Translations under genes and position numbers: made by a program
Shown: one piece after another, positions 1-8,424 of the stretch
Position numbering within the stretch: the stretch's first letter is position 1
Layout: each line of letters starts with the position of its first letter
The notes under the pieces: model-generated
What the model was told of the DNA's origin: nothing
Databases searched by the model: none
The model's input: the letters and a program-made list of their open reading frames with translations, nothing else
Origin: Minicystis rosea
Lineage (GTDB): Bacteria; Myxococcota_A; Polyangia; Polyangiales; Polyangiaceae
NCBI GenBank assembly: GCA_001931535.1
Contig: CP016211.1
Location: 15,639,501 to 15,703,500 of the forward strand
Direction of reading: 5' to 3'
Length of the DNA stretch: 64,000 nucleotides

Positions 1-1941
1 GATCGCGCCCCGCGCGGCGACGGCGGTGGTGAGGCCGAGACCGGTCGCGGTCAGCAGGCCCCGGCTGCCATCGGTGTTGCTCACCGTGGCCACCGCCGTC
101 GTTCCCGTGGACCACGAGACGAGCGTGGTGATGTCGAACGTCGAGCCATTGGAGTAGGTGCCCATCGCCGTCATCTGCCGTGCGCGCGCCAAGGGGACGA
201 CCGCGCTCGAAGGGGTGACGGTGATCGAGCTCAGCGTCGCCGCCGTGACGGTGAGGGTCGTCGAGCCGGTGACGGCACCGAGCGCGGCGTGCACGCCCGT
301 CGATCCCGCGCCGACGCCGGTCACCACCCCGTCCGTCGTGATCGAAGCGACGGACGCGTTGAGCGTGTTCCACGCGACGAGCTTCGTGACGTCGACGATC
401 GAGCCGTCCGAATAGGTCCCGTGGGCCGCGAGCGGGAGCCGCACCGAGGCGGGCACCGAGGGGCTCGACGGCGTGATCGCGATCGCCGTCAACGTCGCCG
501 ACGTCACGGTGATCGACGCGGCTCCGCTCTTCGCGCCGAGCGTCGCGGTGAACGTCGCCGTCCCCGTGGAGACGGCCGTCGCCACGCCCGACGAGCCGGC
601 GCTGTTCGAGATCGAGGCGAAGCTCGGAGCCGACGACGACCAAAGCACGTTGGCGGTGAGGTCGGCGGTGCTGCCGTCCGAGTAGGTGCCGAGCGCGGTG
701 AGCGCGATCGTCATCGTCGCGGGGAGCGAGAGGCTCGCGGGCGAGACCGCGATCGAGACCAGCGCGGCGGCCGCGACGGTGATGCTCGCGGTCCCGCTCA
801 CCGCGCCCAGCGCGGCGGTGAGCGTCGCCGTCCCGCCCGTGCCGGCCGTCGCGAGGCCCGCGGGGGCGCTCGCGACGAAGGCCACCATCGATGCGGTCGA
901 GGACCAGGTGACGCTCTCGGTGAGGTCGGCGATGGTGCCGTCCGCGTAGTGACCGACGGCGACGTGCTGCTGCTGCCGGCCGATCGCGAGCTCGCTCGTC
1001 GCGGGCGTGACGGAGATCGAGGCGAGCGCCGCGGAGGACACGGTGACGGAGGTCGATCCCGTCACGCCCCCGAGCTGCGCCGCGACGACGCTCGAGCCCG
1101 CTGAAAGCGCGCGCCCGCGCCCGGAGGCGTCGATCGCGAGCACGCTCGGCGCGCTCGATGACCAGGTGACGTTCGGCGTGACGTCCGCGCGGGCGCCGTC
1201 CGAATACGTGCCCGTCGCGACGAAGGAGACGAGGCGGCCGAACGCGGCAAGGGGGCGCGCGGGGGTGAGCGCGATGGAGACGAGCGTGCCGGCGCCGACG
1301 GTGAGCGAGGCGTGGCCGCTCACCGCGCCGAGGCTCGCCGTGATCTGCGCGGCGCCGGCGGCGTGCCCCGTGGCCACGCCGGCCGCCGCGGACGCGATCG
1401 CCGTGCTCGACGAGCTCCAGCTCGCCGTCGCGGTGACGTCCTCCATCGAGCCGTCGGCGCGCGTGGCGATGGCCGAGAACGCCGTGGTCGCGTTCACCTC
1501 CGTGGCCGCCACGGCGCCGAGGTTGCGCTCACCGACGCAGAGCACCCGCCGGATGGCCGGCGTGCTCTGCGCCTCCGGCGAGCCCGGCCACTGCTGGATG
1601 GTCAGCGCTTCGTAGTCCTCGGTGGAGGCGGCGCGGTAGATCTGCCGCAGACCGAGGACGGTGGAGCGGATGGCATCGTCGAGCGGCTGGCCGGTGAGCG
1701 CGGGAAGGGCGCTCGGGTGGACGAGGAGCTTCAGGAAGGTTCGATAGGTGCTCTCCGTGATCCGGTTGTTGCGATAAATCACCATCTCCGTGAGCCACGC
1801 GAAGAGCTCGATCAGCGTGATTCCGGGGTCGGACGGGTTGTGGTCCGTCCACGAGGGGTAGAGAGCAGGTAGGGAGGCGCGCGCCTCCTGCACCAGGTCG
1901 GCGAAGGTCTTGTCGTCGAGGTTCGGTAGAACGAGCGGCAT
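1..1941 (-). CDS. Baseplate-J-like protein with inserted bacterial Ig-like repeats (partial)
   Basis: Last visible gene of the contractile injection operon; 647 codons are present and the frame stays open to the left edge, so the C-terminus is missing. Residues 1-140 resemble the second baseplate J-type protein of Afp/PVC-like particles: they contain HNPSDPGITLIELFAWL and, near residue 107, a TEDYEAL motif like the AQDYEDL motif of its neighbour. From about residue 145 the protein changes into at least six tandem Ig-like (BIG2-type) units of about 80 residues, marked by GTYSDGS..DVT, WSSS and G..SGSASVTV. It starts one base after the upstream stop (TGACATG), so translation is probably coupled. 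Baseplate identity is good for the N-terminus. The role of the Ig array (surface display or glycan contact) is inference. The array appears inserted directly after the DYE region, so baseplate sequence may resume beyond the edge. Confidence 0.8.
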   Translation of the reverse strand, partial: MPLVLPNLDDKTFADLVQEARASLPALYPSWTDHNPSDPGITLIELFAWLTEMVIYRNNRITESTYRTFLKLLVHPSALPALTGQPLDDAIRSTVLGLRQIYRAASTEDYEALTIQQWPGSPEAQSTPAIRRVLCVGERNLGAVAATEVNATTAFSAIATRADGSMEDVTATASWSSSSTAIASAAAGVATGHAAGAAQITASLGAVSGHASLTVGAGTLVSIALTPARPLAAFGRLVSFVATGTYSDGARADVTPNVTWSSSAPSVLAIDASGRGRALSAGSSVVAAQLGGVTGSTSVTVSSAALASISVTPATSELAIGRQQQHVAVGHYADGTIADLTESVTWSSTASMVAFVASAPAGLATAGTGGTATLTAALGAVSGTASITVAAAALVSIAVSPASLSLPATMTIALTALGTYSDGSTADLTANVLWSSSAPSFASISNSAGSSGVATAVSTGTATFTATLGAKSGAASITVTSATLTAIAITPSSPSVPASVRLPLAAHGTYSDGSIVDVTKLVAWNTLNASVASITTDGVVTGVGAGSTGVHAALGAVTGSTTLTVTAATLSSITVTPSSAVVPLARARQMTAMGTYSNGSTFDITTLVSWSTGTTAVATVSNTDGSRGLLTATGLGLTTAVAARGAI

Positions 1942-1942
1942 G

Positions 1943-4900
1943 TCACCCTCCAGCGTCAGGGGCGGTGATGACCACGGTGTGTGTGCCCGAGTAGATCGAG
2001 ATGCGATTGGCGATCGCCGAGTCCGTGAGATCGAGCGTCGGGTCGATTGCCACGGTGAAGCCGCGGACCGCGTCGACGCCCGCGATGCCCATCACCAGAC
2101 GGTAGATGTCGGACGCCTGCGGGAGATGGCCGATGGCCCAGCCGGCACCGTCGAACCCACCGGTCAACGGGTGAAGGAAGGCGGTGATGGCCGTCACCGC
2201 AGCGGCCCGGAGCGCGTCCGCGCCGGTCGCGGAGACAGGCACGATGGTCAATCCGACGACGCTGACCCGGACCCAGAGCGGGCCGGTGATGGTGAGCGAC
2301 ACGGCCGGCGCGATGCGCGTCGAGAGGTAGCTCTCGAGATCGTGGATGAGACCGAGGCCCGGTGTCGGCGGCATCTCGTCGCTGAAGGGGACGACGAGCA
2401 ACGTCAGCGCGCCTGCGTCGGTGGGCGTGAGCGGGCTCTGCGCCTCCTCGATGGGATCGAAGGACGGTGAGAGGAGCCGCACCCGCGCGACGCTCGCGGA
2501 GGCCTCGAGCGCCAGATCCTCGTAGTCCTGCGCGGCGATGGCCCGGCCTCGATTGCGGAGGAAGGTAGGGCCGAGCGCCTTCAGCTGATCGAGCGTCTGC
2601 GCGTCGGCGCCGCCCGAGGCCGCTTCGTGGTTGGTGACACCGGCGATGGATGCGAGCCCGTTCATGAGCTGGGTGATGGTCCCCGCGGCGCGGTTTCCCT
2701 GGGCTCCGCCGCCGCTCTGGTAGAAGAAACACCACACGTTCTGGACCCCTTTCGGCGGCACCATCCCGCGGAGCCCATCACCGAAGCGCACGAGGCCAGT
2801 GTCGCGGTCGATCCGGTAATGACGGTCCCGTGGCCCCGAGGCGTAGAAGTCCGTGACCTCGTGCCAGCGCACCCAGATCTGATCGGGCTGACCACGGAGG
2901 CCGGGCACGACGAGGATCGCGTCGCGGCCTTCATCCGCGCCGATCGCGGCCTGTTCGCCGGCCGGGGGCAGATCCGGCTCCCTCACGTGGATGCGTTCGC
3001 CCTGAAGCACGGGCGTGTGCAGGAGCGAGAACGTTTGACCCGGCACTCCATCGCTCGATCCCATGACCTCGGTCTGGATGGTCGTCGTGTGGGAGGCCCA
3101 AACCGTGTTGGTGAGGACGCGCCCCACGCGCGGCGGGGCCGCGAACGCTCCCTCGCGGAGCCGCACCCGGATCCAGTAGAGGCGCTGACCGAGCACGGTG
3201 CTCGACGTGAAGTCCACGGGGCCGACGAAGCTCAAAAGGCCGCTCTCGGTGAGGGCCCGAGTCTCGTCGGAGGCCCCGAGAGGCGCCCAGCCGGAGGGGC
3301 TCGCGTACTCCCACGCCAGCGTCGGAGAAGAGGTGGTGTCGCCGAGCGACTCCAGATCCTCGACGGAGAGAGGCGCGACCTGCACGTAGAGCAGCACCGG
3401 CCTGTTCTCGAAGGGCTGATCGAACCCGAGGTAGAGCGCAGGCTCGGTGTCCGTGCGGCGGACGAAGGGGATGAAGCTCGACGCGCCGGCCCCACCCACG
3501 CTCGCAAAGCTCATGTCGTTGTACGTGAACCCCGAGGCCGCAGCGGTGGTCACGGTGGTGGAGTCGAACGTCGGCGACGCGAGGAGCGGTGGCTGCCATG
3601 GCTCGTACGTCACGGTGGGGACACCGCCCGTGCCGGCGGCGAGGACGAGCCCCATGCCGTAGTTGTCTTCGCCGAGAAGGCGGATCCTCAGCCAAACACG
3701 GGTGGTCCCCTGCACCGTGGTAGGCGCGACGTTCGCTGGCAGCGTGAAGGTCACGAGCCCAGTCGCCACGGTGAGCGCGCGGGTCCCGTCGCTGAATCCA
3801 TAGGTGGATGACGCCGCGCTCGCGCTGGCCTTCGTCGACCGACCGAGCTCGGTCCAGCCGGTCTCGGTGCTCACTTCCCAGACGAGGAGAGGGGCGATGG
3901 ATTCTTTCGTGAGCGAGAGAGCGCTCGGATTCAGGTGCAGTGTCACCGCGGCGCCCGGCGTCCCCAGCGCGGCGCTGGCCAGGTAGAAGACGTCGTTGCG
4001 GCGCGGCTGCTCGCCGAACGGATAAAAGCCCGCGCTCGGGTCGATGGTCCCCGCGCTGCTCATCACGGCGTCCGGCGTGATCCCGCTGCGGGTCACGGGG
4101 GCGCTCGTCAACGTGACCTTCTGAAGAGCCGGAATCGAAGCCGGGGGCGCCGGCCAAGCATGGAGCTGCGCGCGGATCCACCGCGCCGACTGCCCGTTCA
4201 CGGTCGTCGCGGCCATGTCCGCAGGGACGGTGAAGCTCCACTCCAGCGCGGAGGCGCCCGGCGTCAGCGCGAGGGTTTGCCACGCGCCGGCGGCGCTCCA
4301 GTACGACCACGCGAGGCCGAGCGCCGGCCACGCCTCTGCGCCGGCCCCCGGCGCGAGCGTGATCTTCATCGTGATCACCACCCCCGCCGGCAACGTCAGA
4401 ATGGTATCCGCGGAGAGATAGAGGCCGTGCTCGATGGGAGAGAGCCCACCTCCGAGGGTGGCGAGCCGATCGTCGAAGGCGGGATACGAGCCCGTCGACG
4501 CGCCCGTGGCGAGCGGTGTGCGATCGGCGTAGAGATCGCCGCTCGGCTGATACGATAGGACCGCGACGAGCTGCGCCGGGGTGACCACGAGATCTTGCAC
4601 CGTCTCGAAGCCGACAGGCCCCATGTCACCGGCCTCGGGCTGGGCGCCCACCTGCGTCCCTGCGGGGACCAGGACCCCGGCGGAGGTGCCTTTGGCCAGC
4701 GAGAAGGTGAGCGGCACCTCCGCCGGCCGGCGGGGCGAGCGCTGGACACCGATCATGTCGAGGAAGGCCAAAAAGGCCTTGTCCGGAAAGAGGTTGACGC
4801 GATCGACGGCGTACTTGGCCATGACGGCGAAGACGTGGATCAGCGCCGACGCGACGTCCGGTTGATCGGAGGGCGGAGTCCAGCCCGATCCCGGCACGGC

Positions 4901-4993
4901 TGGATTGGCGGTATAGGCTCGCACGAGCGCCGCGGTGGCAGCGGCGATGTCGTCGCGAGAGCGGTTGTCGACAGGCGGGCTCGGGAGGAACAT
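1943..4993 (-). CDS. Putative baseplate assembly protein (baseplate J/gp47-like)
   Basis: A 1016-residue wedge component of a contractile injection particle, expected to link the central hub with the sheath. The N-terminus has SALIHVFAVMAKYAVDRVN and LAFLDMIGVQRSPRRPAEVP, typical of the large Afp11-like baseplate proteins. The middle is beta-rich with repeated WVRIR/WIRVRL strands. The C-terminal third carries AAQDYEDLALEASASVARV and a GADALRAAAVTAITAFLHPL segment, both baseplate-J features. A longer reading extends upstream to 5149 but lies entirely over the gp25-like gene, so the ATG at 4993, 11 bases after that gene's stop, is chosen. It is followed after one base by the next baseplate gene. 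Confidence 0.88.
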   Translation of the reverse strand: MFLPSPPVDNRSRDDIAAATAALVRAYTANPAVPGSGWTPPSDQPDVASALIHVFAVMAKYAVDRVNLFPDKAFLAFLDMIGVQRSPRRPAEVPLTFSLAKGTSAGVLVPAGTQVGAQPEAGDMGPVGFETVQDLVVTPAQLVAVLSYQPSGDLYADRTPLATGASTGSYPAFDDRLATLGGGLSPIEHGLYLSADTILTLPAGVVITMKITLAPGAGAEAWPALGLAWSYWSAAGAWQTLALTPGASALEWSFTVPADMAATTVNGQSARWIRAQLHAWPAPPASIPALQKVTLTSAPVTRSGITPDAVMSSAGTIDPSAGFYPFGEQPRRNDVFYLASAALGTPGAAVTLHLNPSALSLTKESIAPLLVWEVSTETGWTELGRSTKASASAASSTYGFSDGTRALTVATGLVTFTLPANVAPTTVQGTTRVWLRIRLLGEDNYGMGLVLAAGTGGVPTVTYEPWQPPLLASPTFDSTTVTTAAASGFTYNDMSFASVGGAGASSFIPFVRRTDTEPALYLGFDQPFENRPVLLYVQVAPLSVEDLESLGDTTSSPTLAWEYASPSGWAPLGASDETRALTESGLLSFVGPVDFTSSTVLGQRLYWIRVRLREGAFAAPPRVGRVLTNTVWASHTTTIQTEVMGSSDGVPGQTFSLLHTPVLQGERIHVREPDLPPAGEQAAIGADEGRDAILVVPGLRGQPDQIWVRWHEVTDFYASGPRDRHYRIDRDTGLVRFGDGLRGMVPPKGVQNVWCFFYQSGGGAQGNRAAGTITQLMNGLASIAGVTNHEAASGGADAQTLDQLKALGPTFLRNRGRAIAAQDYEDLALEASASVARVRLLSPSFDPIEEAQSPLTPTDAGALTLLVVPFSDEMPPTPGLGLIHDLESYLSTRIAPAVSLTITGPLWVRVSVVGLTIVPVSATGADALRAAAVTAITAFLHPLTGGFDGAGWAIGHLPQASDIYRLVMGIAGVDAVRGFTVAIDPTLDLTDSAIANRISIYSGTHTVVITAPDAGG

Positions 4994-5004
4994 CGGTGCT
5001 CGTC

Positions 5005-5409
5005 TCAGGTGGAGAGATAGAAGGGGTAGACGAGGTTTTGGCGGCTGTTGGTCGCATGGACCTCGTATTCGATCTGGACGAGGAGCCCGTTCGGCGCCTC
5101 GGGGTGGGTCGTCACGCGGACGTCGAGCACCTGAATGCGAGGCTCCCAAGTGGAGAGCGCGGTGCGCACCGCGGTGACGACGCGGCCCATCGTGGCGGCG
5201 TTCTGTGGAGAGAACACGAGATCGTAGATGCCGCAGCCGAAATCCGGCCTCCCCACGCGCTCGCCGGGGGCAGTGCCGAGGATCAACCAGATCGATTGGC
5301 GAATGCCGTCGTCACCGCCGGCTTCGGCGATTCGACCGTGGCTGTCGAGCCCGACGCCGCCCTCCGTGAGATTGTAGGCCCATCCATTGCCGAGGAATCC
5401 TTGGTTCAT
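5005..5409 (-). CDS. GPW/gp25-family baseplate wedge protein
   Basis: A 134-residue protein of the size normal for gp25-like proteins of T4, T6SS (TssE) and Afp9-like particles, where it joins baseplate wedges to the first sheath ring. Visible hallmarks are SIWLILGTAPGERVGRPDFG near residue 40, the conserved family core, followed by CGIYDLVF and a strand ending WEPRIQVLDVRV. Start at 5409 is preceded by a clear GGAAGGAG ribosome site. It lies between the PAAR-like tip gene and the baseplate genes, as expected for an extracellular contractile injection operon. Identity is well supported; partners are inferred from the family. Confidence 0.92.
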   Translation of the reverse strand: MNQGFLGNGWAYNLTEGGVGLDSHGRIAEAGGDDGIRQSIWLILGTAPGERVGRPDFGCGIYDLVFSPQNAATMGRVVTAVRTALSTWEPRIQVLDVRVTTHPEAPNGLLVQIEYEVHATNSRQNLVYPFYLST

Positions 5410-5431
5410 GATTCGCTCCTTCCCGTTTGGC

Positions 5432-5740
5432 TCAGGTGCCTTTGACGAAGGCCTGCGCCGGCGCCACCGTCGTCGGAACCGCGGTGGGGACGCACGTCGC
5501 CATGCTGTCCGCGAGCAGCAAGGGGAGCCCCGCCGACGTCACCTGCGTGGCTGGACGCATCCAACCGAGCGCCAGCGTACAGGGCACCGTGTTTGCGCAC
5601 CCCGAGATCACGTAGGGTGTCACCGCGTTCACCGCCGGTTTTCCTCCGATGAAGACGTGAGGGCTCGGGGAGAGGGGCGTGCCCAGACCCGCGTGCGAGC
5701 ACGTCACCTTGGCGTCGATGGTGAGGAGGAAGCCGGGCAT
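5432..5740 (-). CDS. PAAR-like spike-tip protein of the contractile injection system
   Basis: A 102-residue protein beginning MPGFLLTIDAKVTCSHAG, a start characteristic of PAAR-like tip proteins of Afp/PVC-type particles. It contains repeated beta segments with VTPYVISGC, TVPC and SAGLPLLLADSMATC. The conserved Cys/His positions (CSHAG, SGC, PC, ATC) fit a small metal-stabilised cone that caps the gpV spike. The chosen ATG overlaps the stop of the gpV-like gene by one base (TGATG); a longer upstream reading would run inside that gene. Tip function is inferred from family and gene order. Confidence 0.82.
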   Translation of the reverse strand: MPGFLLTIDAKVTCSHAGLGTPLSPSPHVFIGGKPAVNAVTPYVISGCANTVPCTLALGWMRPATQVTSAGLPLLLADSMATCVPTAVPTTVAPAQAFVKGT

Positions 5741-6450
5741 CACATCACCACCAGGTGATCGCCGTTGATCTGGACCCCGGCTTTGCCGTCGACCGCGAGC
5801 GCGGCGGTCGCCTTGATCGCGCCCGTCTTCATCGCTTCGATGGAGACATCGCTCTTCGCTTTGACGGTGAATCCGTTGCAATCGATGGTGACGTCGCCGC
5901 TCGGCGCAGAGAGGGCGACGTTGCCCTTTTCGGCCGTGATGGTGAGGCCCTGGGCGCCCGTGATCTCCACCGTGTTCTTCGCGGAGTCGATGACGATCTT
6001 GCCCCCGGCGCTCTCGATGGTGAGCTTCTCGGCGCCGCTCTTGTCGTCGAGCGTGATGGTGTGTCCGCTCTTCGTCTTGAGGACGGCCGTCTCTGGGGGA
6101 GGCGCGCCCTGCGCGGCGTCCACCGGGATGTTCCAGAGGCCGCCGATCACGTAGGGGTGATTGGGGTCGCCGTGCTCGAACATCACGGCGACCTCGTCAC
6201 CCACCTGGGGCAAGAGCCAGAGGCCTCGCCCGTGCCCGGAGAGCGGCGCCACGACTCGGGCCCACGGCCCCGCGACGGCCGCGCCGGAGGCGCCGTCGCG
6301 GAGCCACGAGAACGTGAGCTGTACCCGGTTGAGACCGGCCGGGTCCTTGTCCTCGACGGCCGTCACCTTGCCGACCACGACACCGTAGATGCGCCCGCCT
6401 GAGGAGGGCTGAGGGAGAAGATGCTCGAGCATGCCAATACCCGTCGTCAT
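5740..6450 (-). CDS. Baseplate assembly protein V-like spike (gpV/VgrG C-terminal type)
   Basis: A 236-residue spike component. Residues 20-110 form the OB-fold seen in gpV/gp5 (YGVVVGKVTAVEDKDPAGLN, then WLLPQVGDEVAVMFEHGDP and YVIGGLWN). The remainder is a run of short beta repeats (KSGHTITLDD, GKIVIDSAKN, GDVTIDCNG) that would make the triple-stranded needle. It lies between the hub (gpD-like) and tip (PAAR-like) genes, the order in Afp/PVC loci, where hub and spike together equal a VgrG. A GAGGT ribosome site precedes the ATG. Family assignment is firm. Confidence 0.92.
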   Translation of the reverse strand: MTTGIGMLEHLLPQPSSGGRIYGVVVGKVTAVEDKDPAGLNRVQLTFSWLRDGASGAAVAGPWARVVAPLSGHGRGLWLLPQVGDEVAVMFEHGDPNHPYVIGGLWNIPVDAAQGAPPPETAVLKTKSGHTITLDDKSGAEKLTIESAGGKIVIDSAKNTVEITGAQGLTITAEKGNVALSAPSGDVTIDCNGFTVKAKSDVSIEAMKTGAIKATAALAVDGKAGVQINGDHLVVM

Positions 6451-6482
6451 GTCGCTACCTCGCTATCGAGCTCGGGTGTTCG

Positions 6483-7700
6483 TCAGGGGCTCGGCGCCGG
6501 CGGAGCAGTGCCTTCGCCCGCCGTCCCGGTCGCGCTCCGCCGCACCGTGAACTTGGTGCGATACCCTTGCTCCCGTGTATACGTATGCTGCGCCGAAACG
6601 ATGTAGTACGTGCCGCCGAAGCGAGGGCCGAGATCGGTGAGCGCGAGCGTCTTCCCGGCGCGGAGCTCGGGGTTGCCGAGGCACGTGCCCTCACCGCGGA
6701 CGAAGCGGAGCGCCAGCGCCTCGAGCTGCCCGCGCGCCATGGCTTTGGCCTCGTCGACCGTGGTCACCGGTTGATCGACCTGGATGACGGTGCCCGGGAT
6801 GGCCTTGAAGGCAATCGCCGCCTCGCTCGCGCCCGTCTTTCCTCCCATGCTGGGCAGATCCTGGACAGTCGCCCGCCCCTCGAGCTTCGGGTCCCAACCA
6901 CGAACGTGGACCTCCTCGGGCTGGTCCAAGGCCGACATCCGGGCATAGAACTCGGTGACGTCGCCATCCATGCTCAGCGTGAGCGCCGCCTTCGCGGAGA
7001 TGGGGGGAGCGCGGAAGTAGAGCGTCTCGGCCTCGACCAGCACCTCGTATCCGATGCGGTCTGCGCGCTGCTTCAGGAACTCGAGATCGCTCTGCTCGTG
7101 TTGGAGAACGAGGTCGTATGTGACAGTGGTCGAGTCTCCTTTGAAGGAGAGCCCGTTCCTCCGGGCGATGCGCTCGGCGATGCCGCTGTCCGTGAGCTTC
7201 GCGTAGGAGTCCGTCCGCGTGCCGCGCGAGAGCCGGTGGCGCCGATCGTAACCATGCACCACGAGAGAGGGAGTCTCGCCTCCGGTCAAATCGATTTCCA
7301 GACCGGTGATGTCGCCCGTGATGAGCGGCTCGGGCGCGTCATACCCGGCGCTCACAGTCACCTTCCCACCGAGGTTGTAACGGCGGTCCTCGGCGCGCGC
7401 GAGCGCGTCATCGTCCTTGAAGCGCAGCGAGAACGAGGACGGCGCCTCCACGTCCTGGTGAATCGTCACCTCGAAGATCGCCTCCAGCTCAGCGGCCGTG
7501 AGCGCTTCGTCGTTGATGCTCACGACGAGCTTGGCCTCCTGGTTCACGGGGGTGTCGACCGCGCTCCGCTTTGCCAGCTTCGCCCTCGGCGCGGTGGCCA
7601 CGGCGGCGGATGGGGCCGCAGCGTCGTCATCCTCCTCCTCCATGTTGGCCTGGATCAGGAGGAGCGCCGCGGTGAGCGCGTCTTGAATCAGATCTGCCAC
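6483..7700 (-). CDS. Phage late control gene D-like hub protein
   Basis: A 405-residue homologue of gpD/gp27, the trimeric hub on which the spike sits and the equivalent of the N-terminal half of VgrG. Seen: a low-complexity N-terminal 45 residues, then LEAIFEVTIHQDVEAPSSFS, GYDAPEPLITGDITGLEIDL, VVHGYDRRHRLSRGTRT and the family signature HEQSDLEFLKQRADRIGYE. The C-terminal LRAGKTLALTDLGPRFGGTY is the usual last domain. It begins with GTG preceded by GAGGAGG at good spacing. With the downstream gpV-like gene it forms a split VgrG. Confidence 0.92.
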   Translation of the reverse strand: MADLIQDALTAALLLIQANMEEEDDDAAAPSAAVATAPRAKLAKRSAVDTPVNQEAKLVVSINDEALTAAELEAIFEVTIHQDVEAPSSFSLRFKDDDALARAEDRRYNLGGKVTVSAGYDAPEPLITGDITGLEIDLTGGETPSLVVHGYDRRHRLSRGTRTDSYAKLTDSGIAERIARRNGLSFKGDSTTVTYDLVLQHEQSDLEFLKQRADRIGYEVLVEAETLYFRAPPISAKAALTLSMDGDVTEFYARMSALDQPEEVHVRGWDPKLEGRATVQDLPSMGGKTGASEAAIAFKAIPGTVIQVDQPVTTVDEAKAMARGQLEALALRFVRGEGTCLGNPELRAGKTLALTDLGPRFGGTYYIVSAQHTYTREQGYRTKFTVRRSATGTAGEGTAPPAPSP

Positions 7701-7716
7701 GTTCGCCTCCTCTCGA

Positions 7717-8424
7717 TCACTGGAGCGCTGGAATTGCGAGGAGCCGCCCCGGGGTCAGGACGCGCGGGTTGTCGATGCCATTGGCCTCGGCGATCACGCG
7801 CCACAGCGAGGCGTCGGCGTAGTGCTCGGCCGCGATCTGGAGCAGCGTGTCGCGGGGCTTCACCACATAGGTCTTGGCGACATCCGGTGAGTGGAGCTCG
7901 TCCGTGGACCGGATGTCCGTGAACGTGCACTGCATGGTGGCGCGGAGCGGGGTCCCATCGCGGTGGAAGAGATCGAGGGTCTTGCTCATCTGCGTCAGCA
8001 CCCCCGTGAAGAGCACGTAGTTCTCACCCCACGTGAGCTGACAGACGGGAGGCCGATGGAGATCGGCCTCGTAGCTCGCGAGCGCCTCGAACGGCTCCGT
8101 GAGCTCGAGGACGCTTTGCGGGTCGGGCGGCACGGCCTTGTCGGGCAACAGCGAGCCCACGAGCGATCCAATCAAGTCCGCGGCGGAGCTGACGGGCTCG
8201 TACGTGTCGAAGAAGAGCTCGAGGCTCAGCGTCTCCGGCACGATGCTTTGGAACTGCAAGCGGCTGCGTCGTCCCGACTTGGACAGCGCGGCCGGGTCGA
8301 CCGTCTGCCAGCTCACCGACCGCTGGTAACTGAGCTTGTTGGGGTTGAAGAGCGCAACCGCCTCCCCGCTGAAGACCCCCTCTTTCTTCTCCTCGTGCTT
8401 GATGGTGAGCTTTCTCAGGCTCAT
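7717..8424 (-). CDS. LysM-domain tail protein (Afp7-like)
   Basis: A 235-residue protein with a C-terminal LysM motif (about residues 182-233: TYVVKPRDTLLQIAAEHYAD, then LWRVIAEANGIDNPRVLTPG). The N-terminal part (FNPNKLSYQRSVSW, LSLELFFDTYEP) is typical of the phage and Afp tail proteins that sit between tube and hub. In such particles this protein is thought to join the tube end to the baseplate hub. The LysM fold here is structural and need not bind peptidoglycan. Start overlaps the previous gene's stop by four bases (ATGA) and has a GGAGG ribosome site, indicating coupling. Confidence 0.88.
   Translation of the reverse strand: MSLRKLTIKHEEKKEGVFSGEAVALFNPNKLSYQRSVSWQTVDPAALSKSGRRSRLQFQSIVPETLSLELFFDTYEPVSSAADLIGSLVGSLLPDKAVPPDPQSVLELTEPFEALASYEADLHRPPVCQLTWGENYVLFTGVLTQMSKTLDLFHRDGTPLRATMQCTFTDIRSTDELHSPDVAKTYVVKPRDTLLQIAAEHYADASLWRVIAEANGIDNPRVLTPGRLLAIPALQ

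Noticed and set aside
40..1900. Several plus-strand frames at the left edge
   Set aside because: They mirror the Ig-like repeats of the minus-strand baseplate gene, whose hallmarks are continuous in one frame.
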